64,000 bases of DNA from Chrysemys picta bellii. Lineage: Eukaryota > Chordata > Testudines > Emydidae. Position numbers and translations under genes: made by a program. The notes beneath the pieces were generated by a model that saw only the letters and a list, made by a program, of their open reading frames with translations, searched no databases and was not told where the DNA came from. Shown here in pieces: positions 10,323 to 22,300 of this stretch (its first letter is position 1; the number at the start of each line of letters is the position of its first letter). The stretch covers positions 17,322,572 to 17,386,571 of the forward strand of contig NC_088800.1 of the NCBI RefSeq assembly GCF_011386835.1, read 5' to 3'.

Positions 10323-11400
10323 GTGCGTGCAAAGCCAGAGATGGCCATGGTAGGATATTTTTCCCCTTTATGGAATAACAGAGTAAATGAAAGAGGAGAG
10401 TGAAATTGTGAATTTCTTGTACTTTCCACCCCCTACCCCCTTTACTGTGCATACTTGAGTCATCTGGACAGAACAATGAAGGACTCCCGGAGTCTACTTC
10501 TTCAAGATTAAGATTTACATCCATTTGCAAAACTGCCACAGATAACAGTCAAGTCCACCCAGTGGTAAAAACACCTGAACCAGACCCATACTGTAGCTTC
10601 TAACATAGCTACCAACAGCAGGACTACCCCTACAGGAGTGAATCTCAACTAAAACATTGCATAATCCAGATGCAGCCCATTCCAGCAACTGCTGGCAATC
10701 ATGCAGCTGAACTGCTGGCGTAGACAGGTCACAGGCATTTTTACTACCTGCTCAGAACAGGTTTTCATGACATGGTGATAAAAATGCCTGAGTCCTGTTT
10801 ACACTAGCAGTTGTGCAGCTGCGCTATTGATGGCAGTTGCTGAAATATAGGTATTAAGTTCTCCAATGTATACAACGCCTATGACCTGCAGCTCTCAAGG
10901 GATTAAATTGGCCAGCTCAAATTATTTCATAGACAAAAGTCATTTCTCTCTAGCCTGTACCCTGCCAAGCAAGTCCAGAGACTAAGCATGTATTGGGTTT
11001 AACTCTTCAGACATTTCAGGGTCCAGGTCTAGAAAATGCTGAGCACCCCCAACTGCCAGAGAGACAGGGGGCGCTCAGCACTTCACAGCAGTACTCGGCC
11101 CCTTGCAGGGCTGAGTAGGCTGAAAATCTACCCAAAAGGACTAGATTCATACTAAAAACCCCTGACCCCTATGTCCTCAGAAAATTCTCACTTGCCTTCT
11201 AGAAAGCTCAGATTTAGTTAATATATTTATTTAGCAACTCTGCTGTAGATACAACCTAGAGAAGGGGGAAAAGTCTAATGGGGGAGGGGGAAAAACAGGA
11301 ATGAGAGAGAAAAAACATGGAGGAAGAAGAAGAATTAGAGGACAAGAGAAAGTAAATTGGAGGAAATAGAAATGGAAGGAAGATGATCAGAAAAATGACC

Positions 11401-11418
11401 GGGGGGGGGGGGGGGGGG
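11401..11418. repeat. Poly-G tract, 18 bases
   Basis: An unbroken run of 18 G in a purine-rich context. It could form a quadruplex or be a sequencing-length artefact. Confidence 0.9.
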
Positions 11419-12303
11419 AGAAAAGACAGACAATTCTGAGATGATGTTTGGAAAGCGTTGGCCTCTCTCTCCCCCACTTCAAAGATATGAAACAAACATT
11501 TGGCATATTCAAATGGTCTGTGTTCCCACAAGCAAGTTCTTGGTAGGCCTCAGATGAACACTGTGCTCCAGGAAAAATAAAAACCATGTACAAGTACACA
11601 GAAGAATCGTTCTTTGTCTTTCTTTTTCAAATCCTCCTCCAATAGCCAGAATTTTTCAGGGTGAGTAGCCCCTCACACTCTCGCTGTCTTTCTTAAATCC
11701 CTCCTTACTCCAAGTAGTTGTATTTGTAGTCTCCCCAAAAACAAAAGCAGCTGCTCATATATTTTCTCTCTGACATGCAAATATCAGAATTTGTCTTTAT
11801 TGTTATCAATCGCTGTAACAGATAAATATACCTTACAGATTAACTAAATAATTGTCTAACTGTTTTCATGGAGCTGGGAAATTATTTTTAAACCCTGCTA
11901 TGAGGAATAATAGCTCACTTCACAGAGCCAGCTGTAAAGGTCCTATAATGTGTGGGGAAAGCCCAGGCCGAAGTGTTCTATGGCTTAACGATATGTTATG
12001 CAGGAAAAAAATGTATTTGTAAGGAAATATCATTAAAATAAATAAGAGTTTTCTTTTAAACATGAGTCCTAAAAGGAAAAAAAAACACTGCACAGTAAAT
12101 TGCTTATAAAGGAAAAATATCTAATTTTGCAATTTTCAAAAGGATTTCAGAGCTTGTATATCTGGTATATGGTGAGGAAACTAAGGGAAAATCCAGGTTG
12201 TGGAGAGAAATACCAGTGGCCATACAAGATATTTTTGTTCTGGAAGACAAATTGAAGAAGGTTTAACAGATGCAATTGTTTAAAAAAAAAAAAACAAAAA
12301 ACA

Positions 12304-12306
<3 letters not shown>

Positions 12307-12346
<40 letters not shown>
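12307..12346. repeat. (AC)n microsatellite, about 20 units
   Basis: A pure dinucleotide run directly after an A-rich stretch (12281-12306). The reverse-strand ORF that reads as alternating Cys-Val is only this repeat. Confidence 0.95.
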
Positions 12347-12348
<2 letters not shown>

Positions 12349-12576
12349 CTTCAGCTCTAGTATGATTATGATTCTTCAAGCTGTAAAATGCAGTTGGGAA
12401 AATCTGCTCATTTGAAACCTGCAGGGGTACTGACTTCTATTAATAGTATAGTATAGGAGCATGTTCTGGCATTCAAATAATGTGGAATGCTAATTTCAGA
12501 TCCCTTCCAATTCCATCTCTTTTTAAAAAAAAAAACATTTCTGTTTATTTTCAGGGTTTTTGATTGGTTTTATTTT

Positions 12577-12650
12577 CATAGAATCATAGAACTGGAAGGG
12601 ACCTCAAGAGGCCATCTAGTCCAGTCCCCTGCACTTGTGGCAGGACTAAT
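12577..12650 (-). mobile_element. CR1 LINE 3' tail fragment
   Basis: TCATAGAATCATAGAACTGG followed by AAGGGACCTCAAGAGGCCAT is the reverse complement of a CR1 3' terminus with its repeated octamer tail. About 75 bp is clear; the next 100 bp may be decayed CR1. Confidence 0.8.
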
Positions 12651-12984
12651 TTTGTGGACAACAGTTCCTGGAAATATATTCCAGCAAAAATTGTTTAAGA
12701 TCCTATTTTGTAATTAGCAACCACCTGCCCTGGAGTGACCTCCCCCCAATCAAGCTATCTGCAAACAATTTATAATAAGTTACCTGTATTAAGTGGCCCT
12801 GTCCAGTGGGATAAGAAAAACAAAACCAAACACCTCCAGGAAATAGTCTCAGACACAACAGCATCCTCTTTTAGGAAGCCAGCTGAAATGTTGTGGATTT
12901 AAGTGTCCATAAAGCATGCACTGTATATTCCATATACACAGTTTGTGTGCAGTAACAAGAGATGCTACACATTGTATAGGTTTG

Positions 12985-13090
12985 GGATTTTCAGAGGAGC
13001 CTAAGGAAATTAGGTGCCCAACTCTCAACCTGAAACTCCATAAGAGTTGTGCACCTATCCCCGCCCCCAACTTTTTAAAAATCTCAGCCT
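12985..13090. repeat. Degenerate palindromic MITE relic (GATTTTCAGAGGAGCCTAA type)
   Basis: The left arm (GGGATTTTCAGAGGAGCCTAA, TTAGGTGCCCAACTC) and the decayed right arm (GAGTTGTGCACCTAT, AAAAATCTCAGCC) form an imperfect inverted repeat. This type is common in turtle DNA; the family name is unknown to me. Confidence 0.5.
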
Positions 13091-13290
13091 TGCATTTGTA
13101 TAGGAAGCCACCAGACAGCAATTACATAGAACTGCTTTTGTATTTCACCTGTGATTGTGGTCACACAAAATCAATGTTTCAGCTCTAAGTGATCTTTCAG
13201 AAAATTGAAAATCAATTCTGATTAGGGATTTGTATTCAAGTATCTTATTTTACAAAGAGCAATTAAATAAATTTGTCTTTGTATTGTTAT

Positions 13291-13402
13291 ATTGCAACAG
13301 TGCCTGGATGCCTCAATCAGTGATTGGGGCCCTATTGTGCTAGGCACTATACAAATGAGTGAAATAAAGATAGTTGCAGCCCTAGAAAACTCAGTCTAGA
13401 TT
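13291..13402 (-). repeat. L2-like LINE 3' tail relic
   Basis: GATTGGGGCCCTATTGTGCTAGGCACTATACAAA is here in two halves and reads on - as the L2-type tail (TTGTATAGTGCCTAGCACAATAGG). It is followed by a decayed copy of the ACAATCT-type end. Confidence 0.6.
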
Positions 13403-13427
13403 ATGACAAAATGCAACAGGTATTACT

Positions 13428-13548
13428 TAGATTGTAAATCCTTAAGGTGCAGGGGCCATCTTTTTGATCTGTGTTTTTACAGCGCCTAGCATAATGGGAG
13501 TCTAGTTCATGACTGGGGCTTCTAGGCACTACCATAATACGTATAGCA
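13428..13548 (+). repeat. L2-like LINE 3' tail relic
   Basis: AGATTGTAAATCCTTAAGG, TTTTACAGCGCCTAGCATAA and ATGACTGGGGCTTCTAGG match the same tail family in the opposite orientation to the copy 25 bp away, forming an inverted pair. Confidence 0.65.
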
Positions 13549-15028
13549 GGCAGATTGAACAGACAAATGGGGATGAAGTGGAATAAGGGAGAAGGTAACA
13601 GTAAAACTGGATATGTTTGCATAAATCAGTAATCTCAATGGTCAGAGTACTGGGTATCTGTTAAGTGTGATTTAGTCAAATAAGTATAAATTAACTGTTA
13701 ATGGGATTTACTTCAGCTTCTTTCCCCCTCAACCCCACTTATGAAGAGGAAAATGAAAGATGACAGCCAAACACTTGCCAACCAACACAAGGCAAGGAAA
13801 GAGCCATTCATTAGGTGGTTGTTCTCTTCCAATCTCAGCATCATCAAAACTACTAAGCGAAGAATGGGCTGATAACAACCTGAAGAGAACAATTGTGTAT
13901 CAGTGTCAATCTGTATGATTGTGACCACAAATAATGAACGCAGAAGGAATAGCGTGTGTTCCTGTGTCAAGGATGGCATGTCTTATTTTGTGACTGTCTA
14001 CAAGTGTTATTGATACAGCAACACTAACCTAAATACCACTGCACAATAGCTAGGTAAATGGTGCCAAACAAACAACAGGTGCCTACTCCAAGGACTTTAC
14101 AATCCAAAGGTGCATTAAGTACAATACCAAACACAGAATGGCCAGATTGCTTCATGCAGTAGATGGGTGCTCAGATGATTTTCTGAAAGCAGTGGTGGAA
14201 GGAAGCTTCATGTACACTATGCAAAAATCTCTTCCCGCAATACAAATCCCATAAAAGGCAGAATATCTGCAGTGGACAAAACAGCAAAAAGGTTCAGAAA
14301 AGAAGCCTGTGCAGAAAAAATGGAGTGTGAGGGGGAAAGAAGAGAGAACAGGGCCAGTTCAGAAAATGCCCCCAAATGAACCACAAGAGGAAACCATGGA
14401 CTCAACACCCCCAGGAGCAAGATGAAATGATGGCACTGTACTTACCATGTATACTCCAATATCCCTTATTATGGATACAAGCTGCTTTGAGTTGGCTAAG
14501 AGTATTTGGGGAGATAATTTGAACCTTACTGAGGATAAATACCCAAACCAGTTCTGGTTACATTCCCTTGTATCCCCCAACTTATGGAACTAAAAACCTT
14601 CCTCTATATGGCATGGCAAAGCTGTTGGAGGTAGGGTTGTGGGAGAAAGTTATACACTGAACCCAGGCCTTGCAGATAGGAGCTTAGAATGAATATTTAT
14701 TAGAAATGACCCTGAGAGGTGAGCCAGAGACATACCTGTTGGGCAGATTAACAGAAAATTTTGAAAGAGAGCAGAACCGAGTTAAATGTGGAAGTAGAGG
14801 GGAAGCTAAGATGAGGATTCAGTTCAGGGGGATACAGGCATACAGGGTTAAATCTTGGCCCTGTTGAAATCAGTGGGAGTTTTGCCATTGACTTAAATAT
14901 ATTCAGGATTTCACCTATGATGTCTATGTGCCCTTTACATGCAGTTATGTCGCTCTATGATGTTGGCTATATGTAGTTTTCATTTGGAAATTCAGTGTGT
15001 ATTTTTAAGTTTAAATTGTTGTGTGATA
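13549..15028. other. Intergenic DNA, palindrome relic only
   Basis: No gene is seen. A degenerate palindrome (GGTTAAATC to GGATTTCACC) lies at 14845-14915, and a short L2-like piece is near 14060-14120. Confidence 0.45.
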
Positions 15029-15036
15029 GCATAGCA

Positions 15037-15369
15037 CAGTGGTTCCCAAACTTGTTCCGCCACTTGTGCAGGGAAAGCCCCTGGCGGGCCGGGCCGGTTT
15101 GTTTACCTGTCGCGTCTACAGGTTCGGCTGATCGCGGCTCCTATTGGCTGTGGTTTGCTGCTCCAAGCCAATGGGAGCTGCAGGAAGTGGCGCGGGCCAA
15201 GGGACGTACTGGCCGCCACTTCCAGCAGCTCCCATTGGCCTGGAGTAGCAAACCACAGCCAATAGGAGCCGCGATCAGCCGGACCTGCGGACGCGGCAGG
15301 TAAACAAACTGGCCCGGCCCGCCAGGGGCTTTCCCTACACAAGCGGCATCCCAAGTTTGGGAAACACTG
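15037..15369. mobile_element. Foldback hAT-like MITE with GC-rich arms
   Basis: The ends are CAGTGGTTCCCAAAC (15037) and GTTTGGGAAACACTG (ending 15369), near-perfect inverted repeats of hAT type. The whole 333 bp folds back: the arm containing GATCGCGGCTCCTATTGGCT is mirrored by AGCCAATAGGAGCCGCGATC. Flanking 8-mers GCATAGCA and GTTTATTC do not match, so the target duplication has decayed or the ends are misplaced. Mirror-image ORFs across it are artefacts. Confidence 0.75.
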
Positions 15370-16871
15370 GTTTATTCTTTCCTAAGGTCATTTCCACTAA
15401 GGTGTGGTTCAGGATTGCTGTCAGCCAATATTGCACCAAATTGATCCCTGGTTATAAATCTTGGCTGCCTAATTGAAAAATAGGTGTCCTATCAAAGAAC
15501 TGAACAGCCACAGAAATCCTATTTGCTCTATTATTTTTTTCTATATAAAAGCAAGATGACCAGAAAGAAAACATATACTGACTGTGTACATAAAAGTATC
15601 TGCATGGTGTACATATACATCTTACACATTTTTAATCTATACTCAATGAAAGATGACATTTTCATTTTCCATTTATTTTCTATCAATGAGGCCATATTCT
15701 ATCTTACTTTTCATGCTACTTGATTATCAGTATTAACATACATTTGCACAAGAATGGCAACACATTTTCAACAGAACACTTGTGTCCCCAGTTGAAAACA
15801 AAATCAGTTTTATTTTTCAAAAGCAGTAATATTTCATAGAAATGGATTTACAAGGAAGTGCATCTTATAAAGTAATAAGCCAAAAGAAATTTCAGAGAAC
15901 CTCTGGCCATTCCTGCAAGTCATGCAGTGAAACATTTTTGAATGCAACTTGGATCCAACCTACCTTCCCATGACTTCTGTGGAAAGTCTCACATAGATTT
16001 CAATGGGAGATGCAGAGATCAAAAGGGTCAAATTTCATAAAATAAAGGGTTCAAAATTCAGTAATGATTTTTAACCACCATAGTATATTAAACAGAGAAG
16101 CCTATAATGTGGTATAAATAGTACTTTGCTCCACACCATCTGGCAGCTGCAAAGACACAATGGAAAGCAGTTCAGAACATTATCAATCAATTCTAGACCA
16201 TTTAATTACAATGTATAGCATACACTAGAATAAAGTGTCTATCAAGTTGACATTCTGAATTCAGGGTTCACATTCATGATGTACAGAGACTTTGTATCTC
16301 TGAGCATGTTACTGGTATTGTACAGGAATTTACTGATTACACAATCAATATCTATGAACATAGTTCAAATGACAAACTGCATGCAGTATAGGACTGAAGC
16401 CTCTAAACTGAAATTACTCATTGCAATTCTCTGATACTGGGTACTTAAGAAAAGTGTGCTACTGATTTAGTGAAGCAAGTGCATAGTTCTTTTAACTTAC
16501 CTTCTCATATGCTGCCACCTGCTATCATCTCTCTCTTAAGTCCTGATATCACCCGTTCCAGTCCCATTGCAAAAGTAAATGCTTCCCTGTGAGGGCCTAC
16601 GATTCCCTGTTGCTACAATGTAGTCTCCTGGCAGAATAGCTGCATGGTAACTCTTTCTGGTTCAGAGCCCTAAACATCAGAATAAAGAATACTTAGGATG
16701 GCATTGCTACTGGAAAAGCCTCAGAGATATCCTGTAAAGTCATGCAAATCATTTGTATACTCAGTCATAGATGCTTGAGGTGAAAGAAAAAAAAAACCTT
16801 TTAGGGTTTCCCCCATTCATTGCAGACTTGTTTTCTATTATACATTTACTAGCATTTTTCCAGTTTTAAAT
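15370..16871. other. Intergenic AT-rich DNA, no gene seen
   Basis: No repeat with clear ends and no coding signal. Open frames are below 80 codons and of random composition. Confidence 0.5.
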
Positions 16872-16879
16872 GTGCCAAC

Positions 16880-17914
16880 CAGTGGTGCAAGTAGAATTCA
16901 TTTCTGACTGATATGCTGCACCAGCTAAAGGGGAGAGGGGGAGGCGTGTGACCTCCCACGTGACCCCGCCCCACCCCCAGCCCAGGGCCTGTGCTCTCCC
17001 CTTCCAATCCCCATGATCCATGCCATGTTACCTGGGCGGGGAGCACTCCCAGGGGGTGGACACCTCACTGCTGCTGTGTGGGCTGCTAAGAGAAGATGAG
17101 GGCTTGCTCTCTGGAACAATAGCCACTTCACAGTCACACCTGCTTTGGGAATTGCCAGCAGAAAAGCTTCAAACCAGCTCCCTCTGACATCAGAGAATAT
17201 TTTTTTCAGACACGCTGGCAACCAAGCCTCATGCCGGCAGCTCCTCCTGCATGGCTGTACTGCCCCCAGCCCCGCCCCCAGCCCTTCCATGCAGCTGCAT
17301 CTCCTGAGTCCTGTCCATGGGGGGTCTTTACAGCAGCCCCAACGCCAGGCTCTCCTGGGAACTGCAGTGGTGAAAAGAGCAGAACGTGAGACCTCACCGG
17401 CAGCCCCACGCCGGCAGCTCCTCCAGCACAGCTGTATTGCCCCCAGCCCTGTCCCCGGCTCTGTCCTCCGGTGGGGCTACTGTACAGACCCCGGACAGGA
17501 GACACAGGCACCAGGGCCGGCTCCAGGCACCAGTTTCTCAAGCAGGTGCTTGGGGCGGCCGGTCGGGAGAGGGGCGGCAGGTCCAGGTATTCAGCGGCAA
17601 TTCGGCGGACGGTCCCTCACTCCGGCTCGGAGTGAAGGACCACCCGCCGAATTGCCGCCGCAGATCACGATCGCGGCTTTTTTTTTTTTGTTTTGGCTGC
17701 TTGGGGCGGCCAAAACCCTGGAGCCGGCCCTGACAGGCACGCAGCTGCCTGGAAGGGCTGGGTGCAGTACAGCTGTGCCGGAGGAGCTGCTGGCATGGGG
17801 CTGCCAAGGCAGTCCCACATTCTGCTCCTCCTGTGTCTTTCCAGTACGCCGTATCGGCTATCAATAGCTTATTGGTACAGCATACCGGACCAGACCACCC
17901 TACTTGCACCACTG
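16880..17914. mobile_element. hAT-like non-autonomous element, split by a younger MITE
   Basis: The ends are exact inverted 15-mers: CAGTGGTGCAAGTAG at 16880 and CTACTTGCACCACTG ending at 17914. Flanking 8-mers GTGCCAAC and GTGACAAT agree at 6 of 8 positions, consistent with an aged hAT duplication. The interior is GC-rich and non-coding; a block containing GGCAGCTCCTCC, GCTGTACTGCCCCCAGCC occurs twice directly (about 17237 and 17412) and once inverted (about 17745-17830). A 221-bp MITE interrupts it at 17512-17732. Confidence 0.7.
17512..17732. mobile_element. hAT-type MITE with perfect TIRs and 8-bp duplication
   Basis: Perfect 15-bp inverted ends CAGGGCCGGCTCCAG and CTGGAGCCGGCCCTG are flanked by exact copies of ACAGGCAC at 17504-17511 and 17733-17740. 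The 221-bp interior is GC-rich with an inverted pair around GGCAATTCGGCGG and CCGCCGAATTGCC and a T-rich run near 17680. It is nested in the older element at 16880-17914. Confidence 0.93.
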
Positions 17915-17922
17915 GTGACAAT

Positions 17923-18164
17923 CCAAGGGGCTTTCAATGATTCCCTAGGGAGAAGGCTAATGGATCTGTCAGAAAATGCATCCTGATACTCAGGCTAATA
18001 GAAAGGTAGCTGAATCCAAGAATGGGAATTTAGTGATATTGTACCCACCAGATATACAGTACAGAAAATAATGCACTCCTTTTCATGATTTAAAAGTAAT
18101 TTTTAGATGAAATCTAAAACATAAGCACCATTTCACATTTTTAACTCTGCATCTCCCATTTTAT
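17923..18164. other. Short intergenic stretch
   Basis: AT-rich sequence between the hAT-like element and the solo LTR. Nothing is recognised in it. Confidence 0.5.
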
Positions 18165-18608
18165 GCCACTGTGATGCTACACCCCATATTATTCATTGAA
18201 ATATTGTTATGATATAAATATGGCATAACTAAAATATGTTTTATTCAAGATGGGTCATGTGAGCGATCATTGGAAAGATTATGTTTTTCTGAATATGATT
18301 ATCCTATTTGTATACATGTATCATTTGTGTATCTGAAGTTGGGAATATTGACTATGTAACAATTACAACTATGGTTACACCTGGGAAACCCCCATCAGAC
18401 AGTATGTAATCAGCCTGGATGGGCCATTAGGAAAGACTATGGGTCTTTGAAAATGCTGATCTCCCATCTTCCTGGAGTCCCTTCCTGTGGGCCTTACAAA
18501 TAAATCTTGTTTCATGGTTGCTTTGACACTGTGAGGTCATGTGATCCACCTTGGACACTGCGGGTATTTTTCCACTCGAAACAAAGGATTCCCGCCTTAT
18601 GTAAATCC

Positions 18609-18617
18609 TATTTAAGG
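18609..18617 (+). promoter_or_regulatory. TATA-like box within the solo LTR
   Basis: TATTTAAGG lies about 320 bp before the LTR poly(A) signal, where a retroviral U3 TATA box is expected. Confidence 0.45.
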
Positions 18618-18930
18618 CTGGGAAGTGAGTTAATCTGGGCTCTTCTCGTTTGCCTCCCTACCCAAGAAACCAGAACTAAGCTAAGGGAAAGGCAAGAGCT
18701 GAGTCCAGACTGAGACAGGGGTCTAGCCCGTGAAGAGAAATAACTGGAACTTTAAGCTGCAGAAAGTCTGCAACCTGCCTAAAACAACATTTAGGGTGAG
18801 AAATTACTATTTGTAACCGGTTTCTTTAGGGAATTAAGCCTATGTTGCGTGTTTTGCTTTATTTTCTCAGTAATCTGCTTTGTTCTGTTTGCTATCCCTT
18901 ATAATCACTTAAAATTTACCTTTTGTAGTT

Positions 18931-18936
18931 AATAAA
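18931..18936 (+). terminator. Poly(A) signal within the solo LTR
   Basis: AATAAA in a T-rich context, followed at 18984 by a long G run; consistent with the R region of the LTR. Confidence 0.5.
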
Positions 18937-19366
18937 CTTATTTTTTTGTTTATTCCAAAACCCAGTTTGTGCAATTCATAACTGGGGGGGGGGGGGGGGG
19001 CGGCGCAAAGAGCTGTGCATATCTTCCTCCATGTTGAGGGAGGGGGCGATTTTTAGGAGCTTGCACTGTATAGATCTCTATACAGAGCAAGACAATATTC
19101 TTTTGGGTTTACACTCCTGAGGGGATGTGCACAGGAGTGCTGGGCAATCCCTTACCTGAGTCCTCCCACAGAGAGCTGATCACAGACTCTGTGTGATTCT
19201 ACAGCTGGGTGTGTCCCTGCCTGTGTGTGTGCTGCAATGGGGCTTGAGAGCCTGTCACGGCAGCCCAGAGTAAGGGAAATCCTGGCTGGTGGGACAGGTG
19301 GGCTCAGTGGGACCCCAGCACATCTGGTGGCACCCCCGAAAGGAGGGTCCGAGCTGTCGCAGCCAC

Positions 19367-22300
19367 CTCCCTCCATCTCCCAATATCTATTGGCTAGCAA
19401 AGAGCTGAGTTTCAGCATCTCTGACTTGGTAATGCATAGTCAGGGCCTGTTGAAGCAAATACGACTCTGAAAGAAGCTACAAGGGCCATGATTCACTGTG
19501 CAACCAACTGCCCTGCCTTTCTGTGGAACTGGCATGGTACAGATTACAATGTGAAGGAAAACTGCCTTTGCAGTGTTGGGTAGATTAACTGGTCAGAGTC
19601 TAAACTCAGTTATACCAGAGTAACAGAGATCAAAGTCCGGCCCACTGTATTAAAATGTGTAAGAAACTGAAGAGAAGGATATAATATCAATCCAACACAA
19701 TTCACTCACAAGCCAAGATACTGACAGCTCTATAATTACCTTCATCAAGCATAAATGACAGTCTCTCTTTGTTCCCTTTTTTGTCATTTCACAATCTTGC
19801 CTACCATTTACATTCTCTGTGCTTTTTACAGAATGGAGTTCGGTGATACCAGTTCAGTGAACTGAAGTACTTCTGATTATTGGTACATCCCCATTTCCAA
19901 GGGCAGCCTGAGCACTTTGCCAACCTGATCTGCCTCTAAAAGAGTAGCCATTTGAATGCAGTTAGCTACAAAGCCACAGTCTCCAGAAAACAGTATTTCA
20001 AGGCCAGATTCTTGTGCCCTTGCGCATGTTGTGTATCACCCACACTGCCAGTCATCCCATTGATTTCTGGCCCTAACGTATCATTGCCTGGAGCATTGTC
20101 TCTGGGGACCATATTTCTATGACTCACAGCTTCCAAGTGATTTCAGTAAGACTACTGGCAGAGTAAGGTGCTACTCAGGATGAGCAAGGGAATCAGAATC
20201 TGGCCCTTAGTATTTACGGATAGTGAGTTTGAGAAAACGTGACCTCATTCCCAAGGGTGTTAGAAGTACTTCGATGAACATCTTGAAAATTTGGTCCTTC
20301 ATTTCCTTCCTTCTCCAATTTCTAGCACACCAGCAGGTAGAGGTGTTTCAGGGGATACTTATGGGTACCCACGTGGTCTGAGAGCTTGCCCTGGCCCATT
20401 TTAGACCTATAATTTAAAAAAAAATAGAGACTTTTGAGATCTGTATGAAGTTGCTGAATTGCAGAAAGAGATTTTGAATGAGAAATATTTCCCTTATTTC
20501 TTAAAAAAATCATACCAACTTACAAGGGACAATGCAACTGTACATTCTGTGAAACCTATCCTCACCTTGTAGCCTTCTTACCACACATCTAAGGGTATAT
20601 AAATGGCAGTCACTCACACTATGTGAGGTCAGTGAGACAGCACTGGTCTTTTCATCAAATAGCACATTAGGGGCTTTACCCAAACGCCATTGAAATCTAT
20701 GGGAGTCCTTCCATCCATTTTAATGAACTTTTGATCAGGCACTAGTACAGCCAGAATCTGACAATCCAAGAAAATAAACAGTTGAGGATAAATATTCACT
20801 TATGTCCTGGCCCACAACTTCCTAATAATTTCACTGGAAGGTGGGGCCTTACATAAATGATCAACTCTACGTATGAGCTTGAAAAATCTACACAACAGAA
20901 AGCAAGTACATTAATGCAGACTGGTAAGAACATTCTGATCAGCCTTCCAGATGTGGGGGTACGTCTGAGCCCCTGTGCTACTGCTGGCATCATGTTCCTG
21001 CAAACGAGTACATCAAGGCACATGCCAACAACAAAACACCACCACATGTAAAACTAGGGACATACCAAAAAGGAATTGAAAAAAATATTCAATGTAAAAC
21101 ATAAATTAGACACACCTGCTGGCACTTCAACTCACCTGAGCCTTCATTGGAATACAAGAGCCAACAGTGCCCTGGGAGAGGTGAAAATTGCTGTTAGAGC
21201 CCAATTCTGATTTATCTTACACTGGTTTTATACAAGTATAATTCCATTGGTGTCAATGGAGTTATTCCAAATATACATACACATTGTTATAAATTATACC
21301 AGAATCAGGCCTTTAACCTGTGCATTTAGGACTCACAGTGATGATGTTGGAATTCTTAATGTTTAGTTAAAGGTCAGTTCCTGCACAATAATATGGCAGG
21401 TATTTTTCCTTCTGTTACATACTGCCAGCCTGAGTAACGAGTGATGTAGCAATGCTTAAATGACCAAATAATTCCGAACACTTAACTTAAATGGCAGCCT
21501 AAGAAGGTAAGCGGTTTCCTTTCCAGCATAAAGGCACACATAATCATACTAGCTAGATAGTTCTGTTTATGCTTATTATACATGGGCCAACTAATAGTCT
21601 AATTGGTAGCTAATGTGTGTTTATCGTAGTAATGGTGTGTCAATATCGTAGAACTGTCAAAATAATGTTTCTACTGTTCTATCACTTTGTATATGTTGGT
21701 CTATTGAAACCTTAATATTTTCATCAAAATTTAATATGATAAATGCCACATCTCTACTATACCAAAATAAGCAATTTATGCTGTATTAGGGTCTTCTGTA
21801 TCAGAGTAGCATCTTTTAACTTTTATGGGGTGAATAAATAATCTATTACCAATGACAGCTTCAAGTTCAAAACTGAATTGAGTAGTATAAATTCGCTTCC
21901 TTTCAGTTCATCCCTAAAATAAACTGTGAGAGGCTTATTCACTCATTAAAAAGGTTTGGCGGGGGGGGATCTGCTGTATCAAAATAATTATATAAAGCAT
22001 TCAGTCTTAAAGGAAAAAGGATGAGATCACAGAACCACTTCAACTTTTGGATGTAATCTTGTTAAAATGAAGACATTAAACAAAATTAACAGAAAGGCGT
22101 TAAGTACAAATCTATAAAAATGCCCAATTTATTTACACTGTGCATTAAATTCATCATTTCATGTGAAAGGACAGTTATTGTCACTGTAAGGCTTCCTAAT
22201 CCACTTTCAGATAAAAATAAAGAAGGCTGCATTTAGAAGCTTTGTAGACTTTTTTCCCCTTCTGACAGCTTTCAAGTGGCAGCATATTATTTGGTTGCTG

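Larger units (their letters stand above)
10323..12576. other. Intergenic DNA with simple repeats
   Basis: No gene is recognised. The contents are a degenerate GCTGAGCACC-type palindrome at about 11028-11130, an 18-base poly-G run at 11401-11418 beside a purine-rich stretch (11256-11440), and a CA microsatellite at 12307-12346. Confidence 0.5.
18170..19361 (+). mobile_element. Solo LTR of an endogenous retrovirus
   Basis: The 1192-bp segment starts TGTGATGC and ends CTGTCGCA (TG...CA) and is flanked by an exact 5-bp duplication GCCAC at 18165-18169 and 19362-19366. Inside are a TATA-like TATTTAAGG at 18609-18617 and a poly(A) signal AATAAA at 18931-18936, in the order U3 to R to U5 on +, with a 17-base poly-G run after the signal. 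No gag, pol, env, primer site or second LTR lies beside it, so it is best read as a solo LTR left by recombination. The sequence is familiar as a repeated turtle LTR; the family name is not known to me. Confidence 0.82.

Noticed and set aside
12147..12344. ORF starting with alternating Cys-Val
   Set aside because: Produced by the CA microsatellite.
14995..15354. Two near-identical ORFs on opposite strands at 15 kb
   Set aside because: They are the two arms of one foldback MITE read on each strand.
17145..17921. 240-aa and other long ORFs at 17 kb
   Set aside because: They run across two nested non-autonomous hAT elements and cross their boundaries.
18170..19361. Possibility of a complete provirus at 18-19 kb
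   Set aside because: Only one LTR with its target duplication is present; no internal retroviral coding sequence lies next to it.
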